A stretch of DNA of 44,521 bases from Candidatus Methanoperedentaceae archaeon (GTDB lineage: Archaea > Halobacteriota > Methanosarcinia > Methanosarcinales > Methanoperedenaceae). Under the pieces are notes generated by a model. That model saw only the letters and a program-made list of their open reading frames with translations, searched no databases and had not been told where the DNA came from. This document shows positions 8,226 to 17,244 of the stretch, piece by piece. Position 1 is the first letter of the stretch, and every line of letters begins with the position of its first letter. The stretch is taken from positions 12,917 through 57,437 of the forward strand of contig PQAS01000034.1 of the NCBI GenBank assembly GCA_003104905.1. The letters are read 5' to 3'. The position numbers and the translations under genes are program-made.

Positions 8226-8714
8226 ATGACAAACAGAAATGTATCTGATTCGATCAAAATAATTGCAAGCATTACTATATGTCTTTTCGCGGGTTTTCTT
8301 GGTTCGGTTTTCACGACACCGGCGATTCCAACATGGTATGCAACGCTCATTAAGCCGTCTTTTGCTCCTCCCAACTGGGTATTCTTTCCGGTATGGACCA
8401 CTCTATTTGTGATGATGGGTATCTCGCTCTATCTGGTATGGCGAAATGGTCTGGAAGATAAACAAGTCAAAAAGGCTCTTGTCATATTTGCAGTCCAGTT
8501 GATCCTAAATGTGCTCTGGTCGGCGGTTTTCTTCGGTTTCCGGTCACCTTCTGGAGCGCTGGTAGAAATTTTTGTCCTGTGGATCTCAATAGTATTTACG
8601 ATAAGGATTTTCATGAAAGTCTCAAGGACAGCGGGTCTTTTGCTCCTCCCATATTTGATCTGGGTAAGTTTTGCCGCTTTCCTTAATTTCATGATATGGA
8701 GACTAAATAGTTGA
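8226..8714 (+). CDS. tspO: TspO/MBR family membrane protein
   Basis: The 162-residue protein has five predicted membrane helices and the TspO/peripheral benzodiazepine receptor signature: WYATLIKPSFAPPNWVFFPVW (about 37-57), QLILNVLWSAVFFGFRSP (about 92-109) and WVSFAAFLNFMIWRLN at the C-terminus. TspO proteins bind porphyrins and sterol-like ligands and act in tetrapyrrole or oxidative-stress responses. GGAGA lies about eight bases above the ATG. It follows the F390-synthetase-like gene closely, so a shared stress response is conceivable. Confidence 0.92.
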   Translation: MTNRNVSDSIKIIASITICLFAGFLGSVFTTPAIPTWYATLIKPSFAPPNWVFFPVWTTLFVMMGISLYLVWRNGLEDKQVKKALVIFAVQLILNVLWSAVFFGFRSPSGALVEIFVLWISIVFTIRIFMKVSRTAGLLLLPYLIWVSFAAFLNFMIWRLNS

Positions 8715-8972
8715 GATTGTGGAGCATACACCCAAAATATCTTGATAGGATCGGACTGATAGCATTGTGGAGAGAGGCAATACTTGCTCAGAAAGTTTTG
8801 AAGGGAGAAACAAAAGGATACAGACATCATCCACAGTTGATAAGATTCAAAAGCCATTGCGACCCTGAAGGAGCTATTGGGAAGTATTTGCTTGAGGTAT
8901 GGAAAGCGTTCTATCAAAGAAATTGATTGTCATCCGATGTTTGAAGTCACAGAAGGTGAGATAGAGGCATGA
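8711..8972 (+). pseudogene. Pyrimidine dimer DNA glycosylase, truncated
   Basis: Starting at TTG 8711, which overlaps the tspO stop by four bases, the frame reads MRLWSIHPKYLDRIGLIALWREA and continues through KGYRHHPQLIRF. This is the N-terminus of the Pyr_excise (endonuclease V-like) family, which starts base-excision repair of UV photodimers. The frame ends after 71 residues at 8926, well short of the family length. A shifted frame continues with IDCHPMFEVTEGEIEA to a stop at 8970-8972, so at least one frameshift is present, and the C-terminal part is missing. Confidence 0.6.
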
Positions 8973-9038
8973 GGAGAAACTAATAATGTGAGTTCCAATT
9001 TTTTGATTGGAATCTATCTTGAAAATGAGAGTGGGAAT

Positions 9039-9122
9039 ATGATATTAATAACAGGAGGAACAGGTTTTGTTGGAGGCCATCTTGTGAATCGGCTGTCACA
9101 GGAAAAAATTCAATCGCGCTGA
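9039..9122 (+). pseudogene. N-terminal fragment of an NAD-dependent epimerase/dehydratase
   Basis: Twenty-seven codons read MILITGGTGFVGGHLVNRL and then stop. This is the Rossmann dinucleotide-binding start (GGTGFVGG) of the extended short-chain dehydrogenase family. Nothing further of the domain follows, so this is a remnant. A hairpin (TTCCAAT/ATTGGAA, 8993-9012) lies just upstream. Confidence 0.6.
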
Positions 9123-9250
9123 AGTGAACATGTACTTTAACTCCCTCCCGGAGCTTCCTGTTATTAATGCGAATAGGGGGCGTAGGTGATATTAATTCAT
9201 TGTTTTTCAAAAACAATATTTATTTGTCGTTGTGGACCTTTGTCATATTT

Positions 9251-10924
9251 ATGTTCAGACATGAAATTATCATAGTTGGGGGCGGTCTTGCAGGATTGCG
9301 CGCTGCTTTATCCGTAAGATCCGCTGATGTAGCCGTTATATCAAAAGTCCATCCCCTGCGTTCGCATTCTATTGCCGCGCAGGGTGGAATAAACGCTGTT
9401 CTTGGCAGCAATGACAGGTGGGAAGACCATGCTTTTGACACTATCAAGGGGAGTGATTATCTTGCGGACCAGGATGCTGTGGAAGTACTCTGCCGGGAAG
9501 CACCTGCCCGGGTCATAGAGATGGAAAACTGGGGAACGCTCTTTTCAAGGAAAGAAGACGGCAGGATAGCACAGCGCCCCTTCGGAGGTGCAGGATTCCC
9601 CCGGGCAGCATATGCGCAGGACAGGACAGGTCACCACTTGCTGCATACCATGTATGAACAGGCGCTCAGGAAAGATGTCAAATTTTATGATGAATGGCTC
9701 ATAACCCGGCTGGTAGTTGATAAAGGAAGATGTGAGGGTGTTACAGGATATAATATTGCGAATGGGAATTTGGAAGGCTTCCAGGCAAAAGCTGTGATAT
9801 TTGCGACAGGAGGTTACGGCAGGATATACAAACATTCCACTAATTCGGTAATTAACACCGGATCTGGTTGCGCTGTGGCATATCGAGCGGGAGCTTCCCT
9901 TGAGGATATGGAATTTGTGCAGTTCCATCCCACAACCCTTTACAGTACAAATATCCTTATCACTGAAGGAGCGCGCGGGGAAGGAGGATACCTCGTGAAT
10001 AAGGATGGTGAGCGGTTCATGAAGCGGTATTCACCGCATCAGTTAGACCTTGCTCCAAGAGACATCGTGGCGCGCGCCATCCAGACCGAGATAAATGAAG
10101 GCAGAGGATTTGAGGGCGGATATGTTCACCTTGAACTTATGCATCTTGGGACGGAAAAAATCCAGGAACGTTTGCCGGGAATCAGGCAAATATCTATTGA
10201 TTTTGCCAATATCGACCCGATTGAAAAACCAATTCCGGTCAGGCCAGGACAGCATTATTCCATGGGAGGCATCGCTTCAAATAAGCACTGCGAAACATCG
10301 ATTCTGGGATTCTATGTGTGCGGGGAATGTTCCTGCATCAGCGTCCATGGAGCGAACAGGCTTGGTGGGAACTCCCTTCTCGAAACACTTGTTTTCGGAA
10401 AGATATCAGGAGAAAATGCAGAGAATTTCGCAAATTCGAATACGTTCGGTGAAAAAGAATCGATTGACAGAGCAATAGAAGAGGAAAAGAAAAAAATATC
10501 AGGATTATTAGAACGAAAAACCGGGGAGGAATTCTTCAGGATACGAGATGATCTCAAAACAGTTCTTGATGAAAAAGCAGGAATATTCCGGAATGAGGCG
10601 GATTTAACAATCGCTATTGATAAGATCGGGGAACTTAAAACACGTTACGGGAATATATATATCCGAAATAAGGGAACTATTTTCAACCAGGAACTTGTAA
10701 ACGTTATCGAGCTTGAGGGAATGCTGGATGTTGCACAGGCGATATGTTCAGGAGCAAAAGCCCGCAAAGAAAGCCGCGGGTCCCATTTTTGCCTCGATTA
10801 CCCGGTAAGGGATGATACTGGTTGGTTAAAACATACGCTGATTACATTCGCACCGGATGGCCCACGAATTGATTATAAATCGGTAAATCTTAAGTTGTTT
10901 GCGCCCAAACCAAGAGAATATTGA
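9251..10924 (+). CDS. Fumarate reductase/succinate dehydrogenase-type flavoprotein subunit
   Basis: The 557-residue protein has an N-terminal FAD-binding GGGLAG motif (10-15) and [12 protein letters not shown], where His39 is the probable covalent FAD ligand. It also has the substrate-site motifs [17 protein letters not shown] and PRDIVARA, and [11 protein letters not shown] near the FAD end. These mark the SdhA/FrdA/TfrA family, which interconverts fumarate and succinate. In methanogens the partner may be the CoM/CoB thiol:fumarate reductase subunit TfrB. No iron-sulfur or anchor subunit gene is adjacent. I start at ATG 9251, the beginning of the Rossmann fold; an A+T-rich box at 9212-9221 suggests near-leaderless initiation. 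An upstream in-frame ATG at 9167 adds unrelated residues. Confidence 0.85.
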   Translation: MFRHEIIIVGGGLAGLRAALSVRSADVAVISKVHPLRSHSIAAQGGINAVLGSNDRWEDHAFDTIKGSDYLADQDAVEVLCREAPARVIEMENWGTLFSRKEDGRIAQRPFGGAGFPRAAYAQDRTGHHLLHTMYEQALRKDVKFYDEWLITRLVVDKGRCEGVTGYNIANGNLEGFQAKAVIFATGGYGRIYKHSTNSVINTGSGCAVAYRAGASLEDMEFVQFHPTTLYSTNILITEGARGEGGYLVNKDGERFMKRYSPHQLDLAPRDIVARAIQTEINEGRGFEGGYVHLELMHLGTEKIQERLPGIRQISIDFANIDPIEKPIPVRPGQHYSMGGIASNKHCETSILGFYVCGECSCISVHGANRLGGNSLLETLVFGKISGENAENFANSNTFGEKESIDRAIEEEKKKISGLLERKTGEEFFRIRDDLKTVLDEKAGIFRNEADLTIAIDKIGELKTRYGNIYIRNKGTIFNQELVNVIELEGMLDVAQAICSGAKARKESRGSHFCLDYPVRDDTGWLKHTLITFAPDGPRIDYKSVNLKLFAPKPREY

Positions 10925-10993
10925 GGGTTTTTGTTACAGGATAGAAATCGATATATACTCTGAAACCTTCAAACATAAAAACCAGGAGACAAT

Positions 10994-11737
10994 ATGATGC
11001 AGTCACCACAAACAGGATATGATAGTGCTATAACCGTATTCAGCCCTGATGGGAGGCTGTTCCAGGTAGAATACGCACGTGAAGCTGTGAAAAGAGGAAC
11101 AACAGCATTGGGAATCAAGGCAAAAGACGGTGCGGTCTTATTGGTAGATAAGCGCGCAGCCACAAGACTTGTGGAGATGGAATCTATTGAGAAGATTTTC
11201 CAGATTGATGATCATATCGGTGTGGCAACGTCTGGATTGGTAGCGGATGCGCGCGTTCTTGTAGATTTTGCCCGTGTACAGGCCCAGCTAAACAAGACCA
11301 CTTATAGTGAGCCTATTGGTATTGAAACCCTCGCTAAAGAGATATGCGATTTCAAGCAGTCCTACACTCAATCAGGCGGAGTAAGACCATTCGGGACATC
11401 TCTTCTTATTACGGGAGTAGAAGGGGATGAAACACGCATTTTCGAAACCGACCCCAGCGGAGCATTGCTTGAATATAAAGCCGCAGGAATTGGCTCAGGA
11501 AGAGCCGAAATAATGGAAATCCTTGAGAAAAAATATACAGAAGATATCGATCTGGATAATGCTATTGTTCTCGGACTTGAAGCGCTTGCAAACGTAACAG
11601 AAGGCCCCCTGAATGAATTAAATATTGAAATTGGGATAATCGAACTCTCAACGAGAAAATTCCGGAAGCTGATCCCTTCGGAAGTAAAAAAATACGTATC
11701 ACGTGTCCCCAAAGTTGAGAAGGGAAAGAAAAAATAA
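10994..11737 (+). CDS. psmA: Proteasome alpha subunit
   Basis: PsmA forms the outer seven-member rings of the archaeal 20S proteasome, gating substrate entry and docking the PAN ATPase. The 247 residues fit the family. The alpha-subunit signature [21 protein letters not shown] is at about 8-28, and the protein ends in a lysine-rich tail. AGGAG just upstream sets the start at ATG 10994, with a second Met following directly. A TATA-like ATATATAC at about 10949-10958 fits a short leader. Confidence 0.97.
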   Translation: MMQSPQTGYDSAITVFSPDGRLFQVEYAREAVKRGTTALGIKAKDGAVLLVDKRAATRLVEMESIEKIFQIDDHIGVATSGLVADARVLVDFARVQAQLNKTTYSEPIGIETLAKEICDFKQSYTQSGGVRPFGTSLLITGVEGDETRIFETDPSGALLEYKAAGIGSGRAEIMEILEKKYTEDIDLDNAIVLGLEALANVTEGPLNELNIEIGIIELSTRKFRKLIPSEVKKYVSRVPKVEKGKKK

Positions 11738-11781
11738 CCTGACCATAAGTTTTTTATCCAAATTATCCTTTTTAGAATAGC

Positions 11782-12906
11782 ATGGTGAATTTCGAAGAGA
11801 TTGAAGCGGTTTATAAAAGACTTGAAAGTAAGCTTACGCCTGATGAATTCAGGTCAAAAGTCGAGACGAAATTCATGGAAATGAATGGTCTTTGCGATCC
11901 AAAGACTGCCGCTATGCTTGTCGCAAGCGAACTGGGAATGAATGAAACCGTTAAGATCAAGGATATAACTGCCGATAAGGGCAATATTATTTTTGTTGCA
12001 AAGGTGATATCCGTTGGGGATATCAAGGAGTTTTCACGCGATAATGATACTATGGGCCGCGTAGTAAACCTGAATCTTGCGGATGAAACGGGCTCTATAA
12101 GGGCTGCATTATGGGACGAAGCAGCTGACCTTGTGAAGATCGGAGATATAAAAATGGGGCAGGCTATCAAAGTTAAAGGATTCATAAAACAGGGGCAGCG
12201 CGGACTCGAAGTGAATGTGGGAAGGGGTGGGAATATTGAGACTGTGAAAAAAGAAGTCCCGGTGAATTTTAAATCCCATAAGATCCATGAGATCAAAGCT
12301 GGGATGAGCGATCTCAATGTTCTTGGCAAGGTACTTGATCTCGGAAAGGTGCGCACATTCGCACGAAAGGATGGAAAGACGGGTAAAGTCGCAAATATTA
12401 CAATAGGGGATGACACAGGAAAAATCCGTCTCACGTTATGGGACTCAAAAGCCGAATCCCCAGGTGTCAATGTCGGGGATATCGTAGAGATCATGAATGC
12501 ATATGCGCGCGAAAATACATTCAGCAACTCCACAGAACTGCAGCTGGGTTCCGGCGGGGGAATTGCAAAAAGCAGCGCCGATGTTAACTATAAGGAACCG
12601 CTCACGCCAATAGCCGATATCGGTATTAATTCTGCTTACAGTGTGGCCGGGCATGTTTCCGGAATAGATGAAATGAGGGAATTCGAAAGGCCTGACGGCA
12701 CGAAAAGCAGGGTATCGAATATTTACATATCGGATGTCACGGGGCGCATAAAAGTGGCCCTCTGGGCTGAACATGCAGAGCTTGTAAATGAAATTGAGAT
12801 CGGAAGCGAAATATGCATTGTGGACGCTTTTGCAAAATCAGGAAGGAACGAGGAAGTGGAACTCAGCGCCGGGGCAAGGACAAGCATTCGGATTATTCGT
12901 AAATGA
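11782..12906 (+). CDS. RPA-like single-stranded DNA-binding protein with three OB folds
   Basis: After a helical N-terminal region (1-50), the 374-residue protein holds three similar OB-fold repeats at about 55-155, 165-265 and 275-372. Each repeat carries the strand pattern KVISVGDIKEF / RVVNLNLADETGSIRAALWDE or its counterparts. This matches euryarchaeal replication factor A proteins, which coat single-stranded DNA in replication, repair and recombination. No zinc finger is present, so it resembles the RPA1-type of Methanosarcina more than zinc-finger RPAs. radA lies downstream in the same direction, a functionally fitting neighbour. Confidence 0.9.
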   Translation: MVNFEEIEAVYKRLESKLTPDEFRSKVETKFMEMNGLCDPKTAAMLVASELGMNETVKIKDITADKGNIIFVAKVISVGDIKEFSRDNDTMGRVVNLNLADETGSIRAALWDEAADLVKIGDIKMGQAIKVKGFIKQGQRGLEVNVGRGGNIETVKKEVPVNFKSHKIHEIKAGMSDLNVLGKVLDLGKVRTFARKDGKTGKVANITIGDDTGKIRLTLWDSKAESPGVNVGDIVEIMNAYARENTFSNSTELQLGSGGGIAKSSADVNYKEPLTPIADIGINSAYSVAGHVSGIDEMREFERPDGTKSRVSNIYISDVTGRIKVALWAEHAELVNEIEIGSEICIVDAFAKSGRNEEVELSAGARTSIRIIRK

Positions 12907-12921
12907 GTCTTAACGACACTG

Positions 12922-12945
12922 TTCTCCAGTGGAAATCATGGGGTG
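12922..12945 (+). promoter_or_regulatory. Isolated ORB-like origin recognition box upstream of radA
   Basis: The stretch CCAGTGGAAATCATGGGGTG (within 12926-12945) matches the box at 20909-20928 beside orc1/cdc6 at nearly every position (CCAATGGAAATAATGGGGTG). It combines the dyad CCANTGG with the downstream GGGGT tract typical of Orc1 binding sites. It lies in the 180-bp gap between the RPA-like gene and radA, about 8 kb from the predicted origin. Confidence 0.6.
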
Positions 12946-13046
12946 CATCATCATAGCGGAAAAATTGCGATAAAAACATCATGAATATTACTTTCACCCC
13001 GCTCTCATAAGGTTTATCTCTATACTCGCCAAGATAAAGAACAACT

Positions 13047-13074
13047 GTGCACCAAAATAAGTAAAACGTGCACC
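13047..13074 (+). repeat. GTGCACC direct repeat in the radA leader region
   Basis: GTGCACC occurs at 13047-13053 and 13068-13074, exactly 21 bp apart, or two helical turns, just upstream of the radA ribosome-binding site. The spacing suits a dimeric regulator on one face of the DNA, or the repeat may be chance. Confidence 0.3.
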
Positions 13075-13086
13075 GGAGATAACAAC

Positions 13087-14064
13087 ATGGTCGAAAGAAA
13101 AGGACTGGAAGATTTACCGGGCGTAGGTCCGGCAACAGCAGAGAAATTGAAAGAAGCAGGTTTTGGCTCGATAGAGGCCATAGCCGTATCATCCTCATCC
13201 GAACTGGCAAGCATTGCGGAAATTGGGGAATCAACCGCACAGAAGATCATTAATGCGGCACGCCAGGCCGCAGATGTTGGGGGATTTGAAACGGGTGATA
13301 TTGTTCTTGAACGCAGGAAACTTGTAGGAAAGCTCAGCTTTGGCACAAAGGCCCTTGATGATCTCATGGGCGGAGGGGTTGAGTCCCAGGCGATAACGGA
13401 GTTCTACGGCGAATTCGGATCGGGAAAGACCCAGGTTGGCCACCAGATGGCAGTGAACGTGCAGCTTCCAAAGGAAGAAGGAGGACTTGAAGGATCGGTA
13501 ATAATTATAGACACGGAAAATACCTTCAGGCCTGAAAGGATCACCCAGATGGTGATGGGATTATCAGCAAAAAAAGGGAAAGAATATGATCCTGAGGAGT
13601 TCCTGAAAAACATCCATGTTGCAAAAGCCTATAATTCAAACCACCAGATACTGCTGGTGGATACTGCAAATGATCTTGCCTTAAAATTGAAAGATACCGA
13701 CAGGCCGGTGCGCCTCATGATAGTAGATTCCTTAACAGCTCATTTCAGGGCTGAATATGTGGGGCGCGGAACGCTGGCAGACAGGCAGCAGAAGCTCAAT
13801 AAGCACATGCATGACCTTATGAAATTTGCAGGTCTTTATAATGCGGCCATTATAGTTACAAACCAGGTGATGTCAAAACCCGACGCCTTCTTCGGGGACC
13901 CTACAAAACCCATAGGCGGGCATATTGTGGGACACACTGCCACATTCAGGCTGTATCTTCGAAAATCCAAGGGCGAGAAGAGAATAGCAAGGCTTGTGGA
14001 CTCCCCCAATCTTCCTGAAGGCGAGGCGATATTCTCGGTCACTACGGAAGGGCTTAAGGATTAG
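13087..14064 (+). CDS. radA: DNA repair and recombination protein RadA
   Basis: RadA is the archaeal RecA/Rad51 recombinase, forming filaments on single-stranded DNA for strand exchange. The 325 residues include a helix-hairpin-helix N-terminal domain ([20 protein letters not shown], 7-26) and a linker with GGFETG (65-70), the likely polymerisation segment. Walker A GEFGSGKT is at 108-115, Walker [12 protein letters not shown] is near 215, and L1/L2 loop regions follow. GGAG lies about eight bases before the ATG. No intein interrupts the gene. Confidence 0.97.
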   Translation: MVERKGLEDLPGVGPATAEKLKEAGFGSIEAIAVSSSSELASIAEIGESTAQKIINAARQAADVGGFETGDIVLERRKLVGKLSFGTKALDDLMGGGVESQAITEFYGEFGSGKTQVGHQMAVNVQLPKEEGGLEGSVIIIDTENTFRPERITQMVMGLSAKKGKEYDPEEFLKNIHVAKAYNSNHQILLVDTANDLALKLKDTDRPVRLMIVDSLTAHFRAEYVGRGTLADRQQKLNKHMHDLMKFAGLYNAAIIVTNQVMSKPDAFFGDPTKPIGGHIVGHTATFRLYLRKSKGEKRIARLVDSPNLPEGEAIFSVTTEGLKD

Positions 14065-14151
14065 GCGGGAAATATATAGAACGATTGAGAATTTACGGCT
14101 AACTGGTACGAACTCTAGAGTGAGTTCGTGCAGTTCGGTTTGGTGCGATTG

Positions 14152-15738
14152 ATGGAAGATATAAAGAATTTTTTAACAATAAAACAAGCAAGCGAATGGG
14201 CAAGTAAATTATTAAATAAAAAAGTTACACCTTCAAATATATCGTATCTTATTCAATATGGTAGAATTAAGAAAATTGGAAGCAATGGCGACACATTAAT
14301 AGTCAAAGAAGAGCTAGCTAAATATTACGAATCCTATTTAGGTAAAAGAGAAACAGCATGGAAAGGGCAATTGGGGGAGGATTTAAATTGGTCTTTATCC
14401 TTTGATTATCTCAAAGAAGCAGATACCACCAAGCATGTTCATAGGTTACATCCTTATAAAGGTAAATTCATTCCTCAATTAGTGGAATATTTCTTAGATA
14501 GCCACTTAGATGAATTTAAGAAAGAAATTTATTTCAAACAGGGGGATATAGTGCTTGATCCATTTTGTGGTAGTGGAACTACTTTAGTGCAAGCAAATGA
14601 ACTCGGAATGCATGCTATCGGGATTGATGTTTCTACTTTCAATGCACTGATCAGCAATGTAAAAATAGGAAAATATGATTTTTTAGATTTGGATTATGAA
14701 CTAAAAAAAATTACTAAAGCATTAAGTAAATTTATTGTTGATTCGAACACAGTTGTATTTGAAAATAAATTAACGCAAGAACTCACAAAGTTCAATAACA
14801 AATATTTTCCTTCACCTGAGTATAAATATAAAGTGGCATTTAAGGAAATTAATGGGGATGAATATGGGGCCGAAAAAGAGAAAGAATTCTTACCTATTTT
14901 CTTGAATCTAATAAAAGAATATGATATTAAATTAATGCAGGATAAATACGACAGTTTTTTAGATAAATGGTATTTACAGCACATAAGGACTGAAATTGAT
15001 TTTGTCTGCAATCTGATCCATCAGATAAAAAATCCATCTACAAGAAAAGTTGCAAGTATTATTTTAAGCCGTACTGTTCGTTCATGTCGTGCCACAACTC
15101 ATGCCGATTTGGCCACGTTAAAAAATCCCATAACTGCCACATATTATTGTTCCAAGCATGGTAAGGTCTGTAAACCTCTGTTTTCTATTCAGAGTTGGTG
15201 GGAACGTTATAGTAAAGACACCATTAATCGTTTGTGCCAATTTAATAACTTAAGAACAGATACATATCAAATTTGTTTAACAGGTGATTCTAAAACAATT
15301 GATATTTTTCAAGAGTTGGAAAAGAAAAATCCAGCAGTTTCCGAATTGGCAAAAAATCAAAAAATTAAAGGAATTTTCTCAAGTCCTCCTTATGTGGGTT
15401 TGATTGACTACCACGACCAACATGCTTACGCTTATGATTTATTTGGTTTTGAAAGGCGTGATGAATTAGAAATAGGTCATCTTCTTAAAGGACAGGGTAA
15501 AGAAGCAAGAAATTCTTATATCCAGGGAATTTCAGATGTTTTAAATAATTGTAAAAGGTTCTTAGCAGAGGATTATAACATACTTTTGGTTGCAAATGAT
15601 AAGTATAATTTATATCCAATAATTGCAGAAAAATCAGGAATGCAAATTGTTAAACAATATAGGCGTCCTGTATTGAACAGAACCGAAAGAGATAAAGGAG
15701 CATATTCAGAGATTATATTTCATTTTAAGGAGAAGTAA
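14152..15738 (+). CDS. Type II DNA methyltransferase (amino-methylating)
   Basis: The 528-residue protein begins with a winged-helix-like segment (FLTIKQASEWASKLL...SNISYLIQYGRIKKIG) resembling MerR/excisionase DNA-binding domains. It then carries the S-adenosylmethionine motif LDPFCGSGTT (about 135-144) and the catalytic motif SSPPYVG (about 410). SPPY favours N4-cytosine methylation but N6-adenine is not excluded. The roughly 270 residues between the motifs probably hold the target-recognition region. It should protect the host from the nuclease two genes downstream. I prefer ATG 14152 to the GTG at 14128. The gene is strikingly A+T-rich compared with radA, a sign of transfer. Confidence 0.85.
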   Translation: MEDIKNFLTIKQASEWASKLLNKKVTPSNISYLIQYGRIKKIGSNGDTLIVKEELAKYYESYLGKRETAWKGQLGEDLNWSLSFDYLKEADTTKHVHRLHPYKGKFIPQLVEYFLDSHLDEFKKEIYFKQGDIVLDPFCGSGTTLVQANELGMHAIGIDVSTFNALISNVKIGKYDFLDLDYELKKITKALSKFIVDSNTVVFENKLTQELTKFNNKYFPSPEYKYKVAFKEINGDEYGAEKEKEFLPIFLNLIKEYDIKLMQDKYDSFLDKWYLQHIRTEIDFVCNLIHQIKNPSTRKVASIILSRTVRSCRATTHADLATLKNPITATYYCSKHGKVCKPLFSIQSWWERYSKDTINRLCQFNNLRTDTYQICLTGDSKTIDIFQELEKKNPAVSELAKNQKIKGIFSSPPYVGLIDYHDQHAYAYDLFGFERRDELEIGHLLKGQGKEARNSYIQGISDVLNNCKRFLAEDYNILLVANDKYNLYPIIAEKSGMQIVKQYRRPVLNRTERDKGAYSEIIFHFKEK

Positions 15739-16121
15739 TGGATAGAATTACAACGAGTCCTATTACTGATTTTTTAAATCAGCACGAGATTAAATCCGAA
15801 TCAGAGTCAAATAATTTTGAAAAGTTTTGTAATTATTCAATAATATCTAAAGAATATAAGAAAATAAATCTTTTTTGTGATAATATCATTAATATATTAA
15901 ATGATCCAGATAACAGTTTAGAACTGTTTAATAACGTTTTAAAAATTATTGACAAATCAGGTATTGATATCAATAATCAGAAATTACTTTACCAAAAAAG
16001 TAACACAGATTTATTATTGTCGACATATAAATCCATATATCCTAAAGTTAAAGTAGGGACTGAAACAGAAGAAAAACCAGAAGCAATAGAACTAACAAGA
16101 AATTCTATTATTTCTAAATAA
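15738..16121 (+). CDS. Unknown protein within the restriction-modification module
   Basis: The 127-residue product overlaps the methyltransferase stop by one base and lies directly before the endonuclease gene, so all three are probably translated from one message. It is hydrophilic, rich in Asn, Ile and Lys, probably helical, and shows no Cys-His motif, helix-turn-helix or nuclease motif that I recognise. It could be a controller, an inhibitor or a subunit of the nuclease; none of these is supported by a motif. Confidence 0.65.
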   Translation: MDRITTSPITDFLNQHEIKSESESNNFEKFCNYSIISKEYKKINLFCDNIINILNDPDNSLELFNNVLKIIDKSGIDINNQKLLYQKSNTDLLLSTYKSIYPKVKVGTETEEKPEAIELTRNSIISK

Positions 16122-16149
16122 TATATTATTGCAAGGTTCTGGAGTATTA

Positions 16150-17244
16150 ATGATTGAAGATGCCAAAAAAGAAAGAATTGCAATTGAAGTAATAAAAACT
16201 TTGTTTTCAAGGTTTGAAAACTTCCCAGAAGATGCATCTAATAATAGAAACGCGCCCTTTCATGAAGCATTCTTAAGAGCTTTTTCAGACAAGTTAGGTA
16301 ATCGTGTTTCTGACATACCATTTTTTATTAGCTTGAGTAGTTGGTTACATGGATTGAATACCACATTGGGTCAATCATTTTTTGAAAGTGTAGCTCATAT
16401 CCTTTCTGACGGTTATAAAAAGAATTTTACAGTCAGAGGAAACTCTCTTTTGAAAGTGACGCAAATCCAAAAAAGAGCTATTTCGAATATCATAACTGAA
16501 TTAAAAAATAATACTGAATCACCTGATCTAAATCGTGAATGTAATTTGATATTCAATGTTTCAACTCTACCTGATTTAGAAGCGAATAGTTTTACTGTTG
16601 ATGTATATTTAGAATCGAGTACAAAAATAATTGCCATCGAACTAAAATCTGTTAGACCAAACTCAGGTGAAATGGGTGGAGAAAAACAAAAAATATTGCA
16701 GGCAAAAGCTGCACTTTATAATGAATTTCCTGGAAAAGAAATAAATTTTTATATTGGATTCCCATTTGATCCAACAAGCAATAATCCTACAGGTCATGAT
16801 AAAGTAAGATTTTTAGATTACTTAGTTGATGGCAGCAAATATTTTGCTTTAGATGAAGTATTGTTGGCTAATGAACTCTGGGATTTTCTTTCTGGGGATG
16901 CTAATACAATGGAGCAAATTCTTGAAATAATTAACGCAATTGCAACAACTGAATATATAAATAAATATAATTATTTAAATGAAACTTCAAATAGCATGAA
17001 TGATACTGAAAATTATAAAAAATTACTTCAAAAATGGTCTATATTCACGGAAATGGATTTGCTTGAGAATAATTCAATAATTTTACAGGAAATCAGAGTA
17101 AATTTAAAAGCGGAAAGAATCTTCAAACAACCTATTTTTAAAAATGGAGAATATAATCAAAACAGATATAATTTTCTCAAATCTCTAAATGAAGAAAAAG
17201 ATCGGAGTAGTTATGGCATTCAAAGCTATCGTAGTGGATATTGA
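16150..17244 (+). CDS. Type II restriction endonuclease, TdeIII-like family
   Basis: The 364-residue protein resembles the TdeIII/MjaII family, whose known members cut GGNCC. I see the N-terminal pattern ASNNRNAPFHEAFL, then LGQSFFE, and a PD-(D/E)xK-like core (TVDVYLESS...IIAIELKSVRPN at about 160-185) with Asp and Glu-x-Lys. The specificity is inferred only from family resemblance. GGAG at 16141-16144 precedes ATG 16150; an upstream TTG at 16129 is less likely. The last ten codons overlap the start of the next gene in another frame, so the C-terminus is read from host sequence. Confidence 0.7.
   Translation: MIEDAKKERIAIEVIKTLFSRFENFPEDASNNRNAPFHEAFLRAFSDKLGNRVSDIPFFISLSSWLHGLNTTLGQSFFESVAHILSDGYKKNFTVRGNSLLKVTQIQKRAISNIITELKNNTESPDLNRECNLIFNVSTLPDLEANSFTVDVYLESSTKIIAIELKSVRPNSGEMGGEKQKILQAKAALYNEFPGKEINFYIGFPFDPTSNNPTGHDKVRFLDYLVDGSKYFALDEVLLANELWDFLSGDANTMEQILEIINAIATTEYINKYNYLNETSNSMNDTENYKKLLQKWSIFTEMDLLENNSIILQEIRVNLKAERIFKQPIFKNGEYNQNRYNFLKSLNEEKDRSSYGIQSYRSGY

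Noticed and set aside
11811-12533. 240-codon minus-strand open frame opposite the RPA-like gene
   Set aside because: It is a shadow of the three OB-fold repeats: Ser/Ile/Pro-rich composition, no family, and complete overlap with a confident gene.
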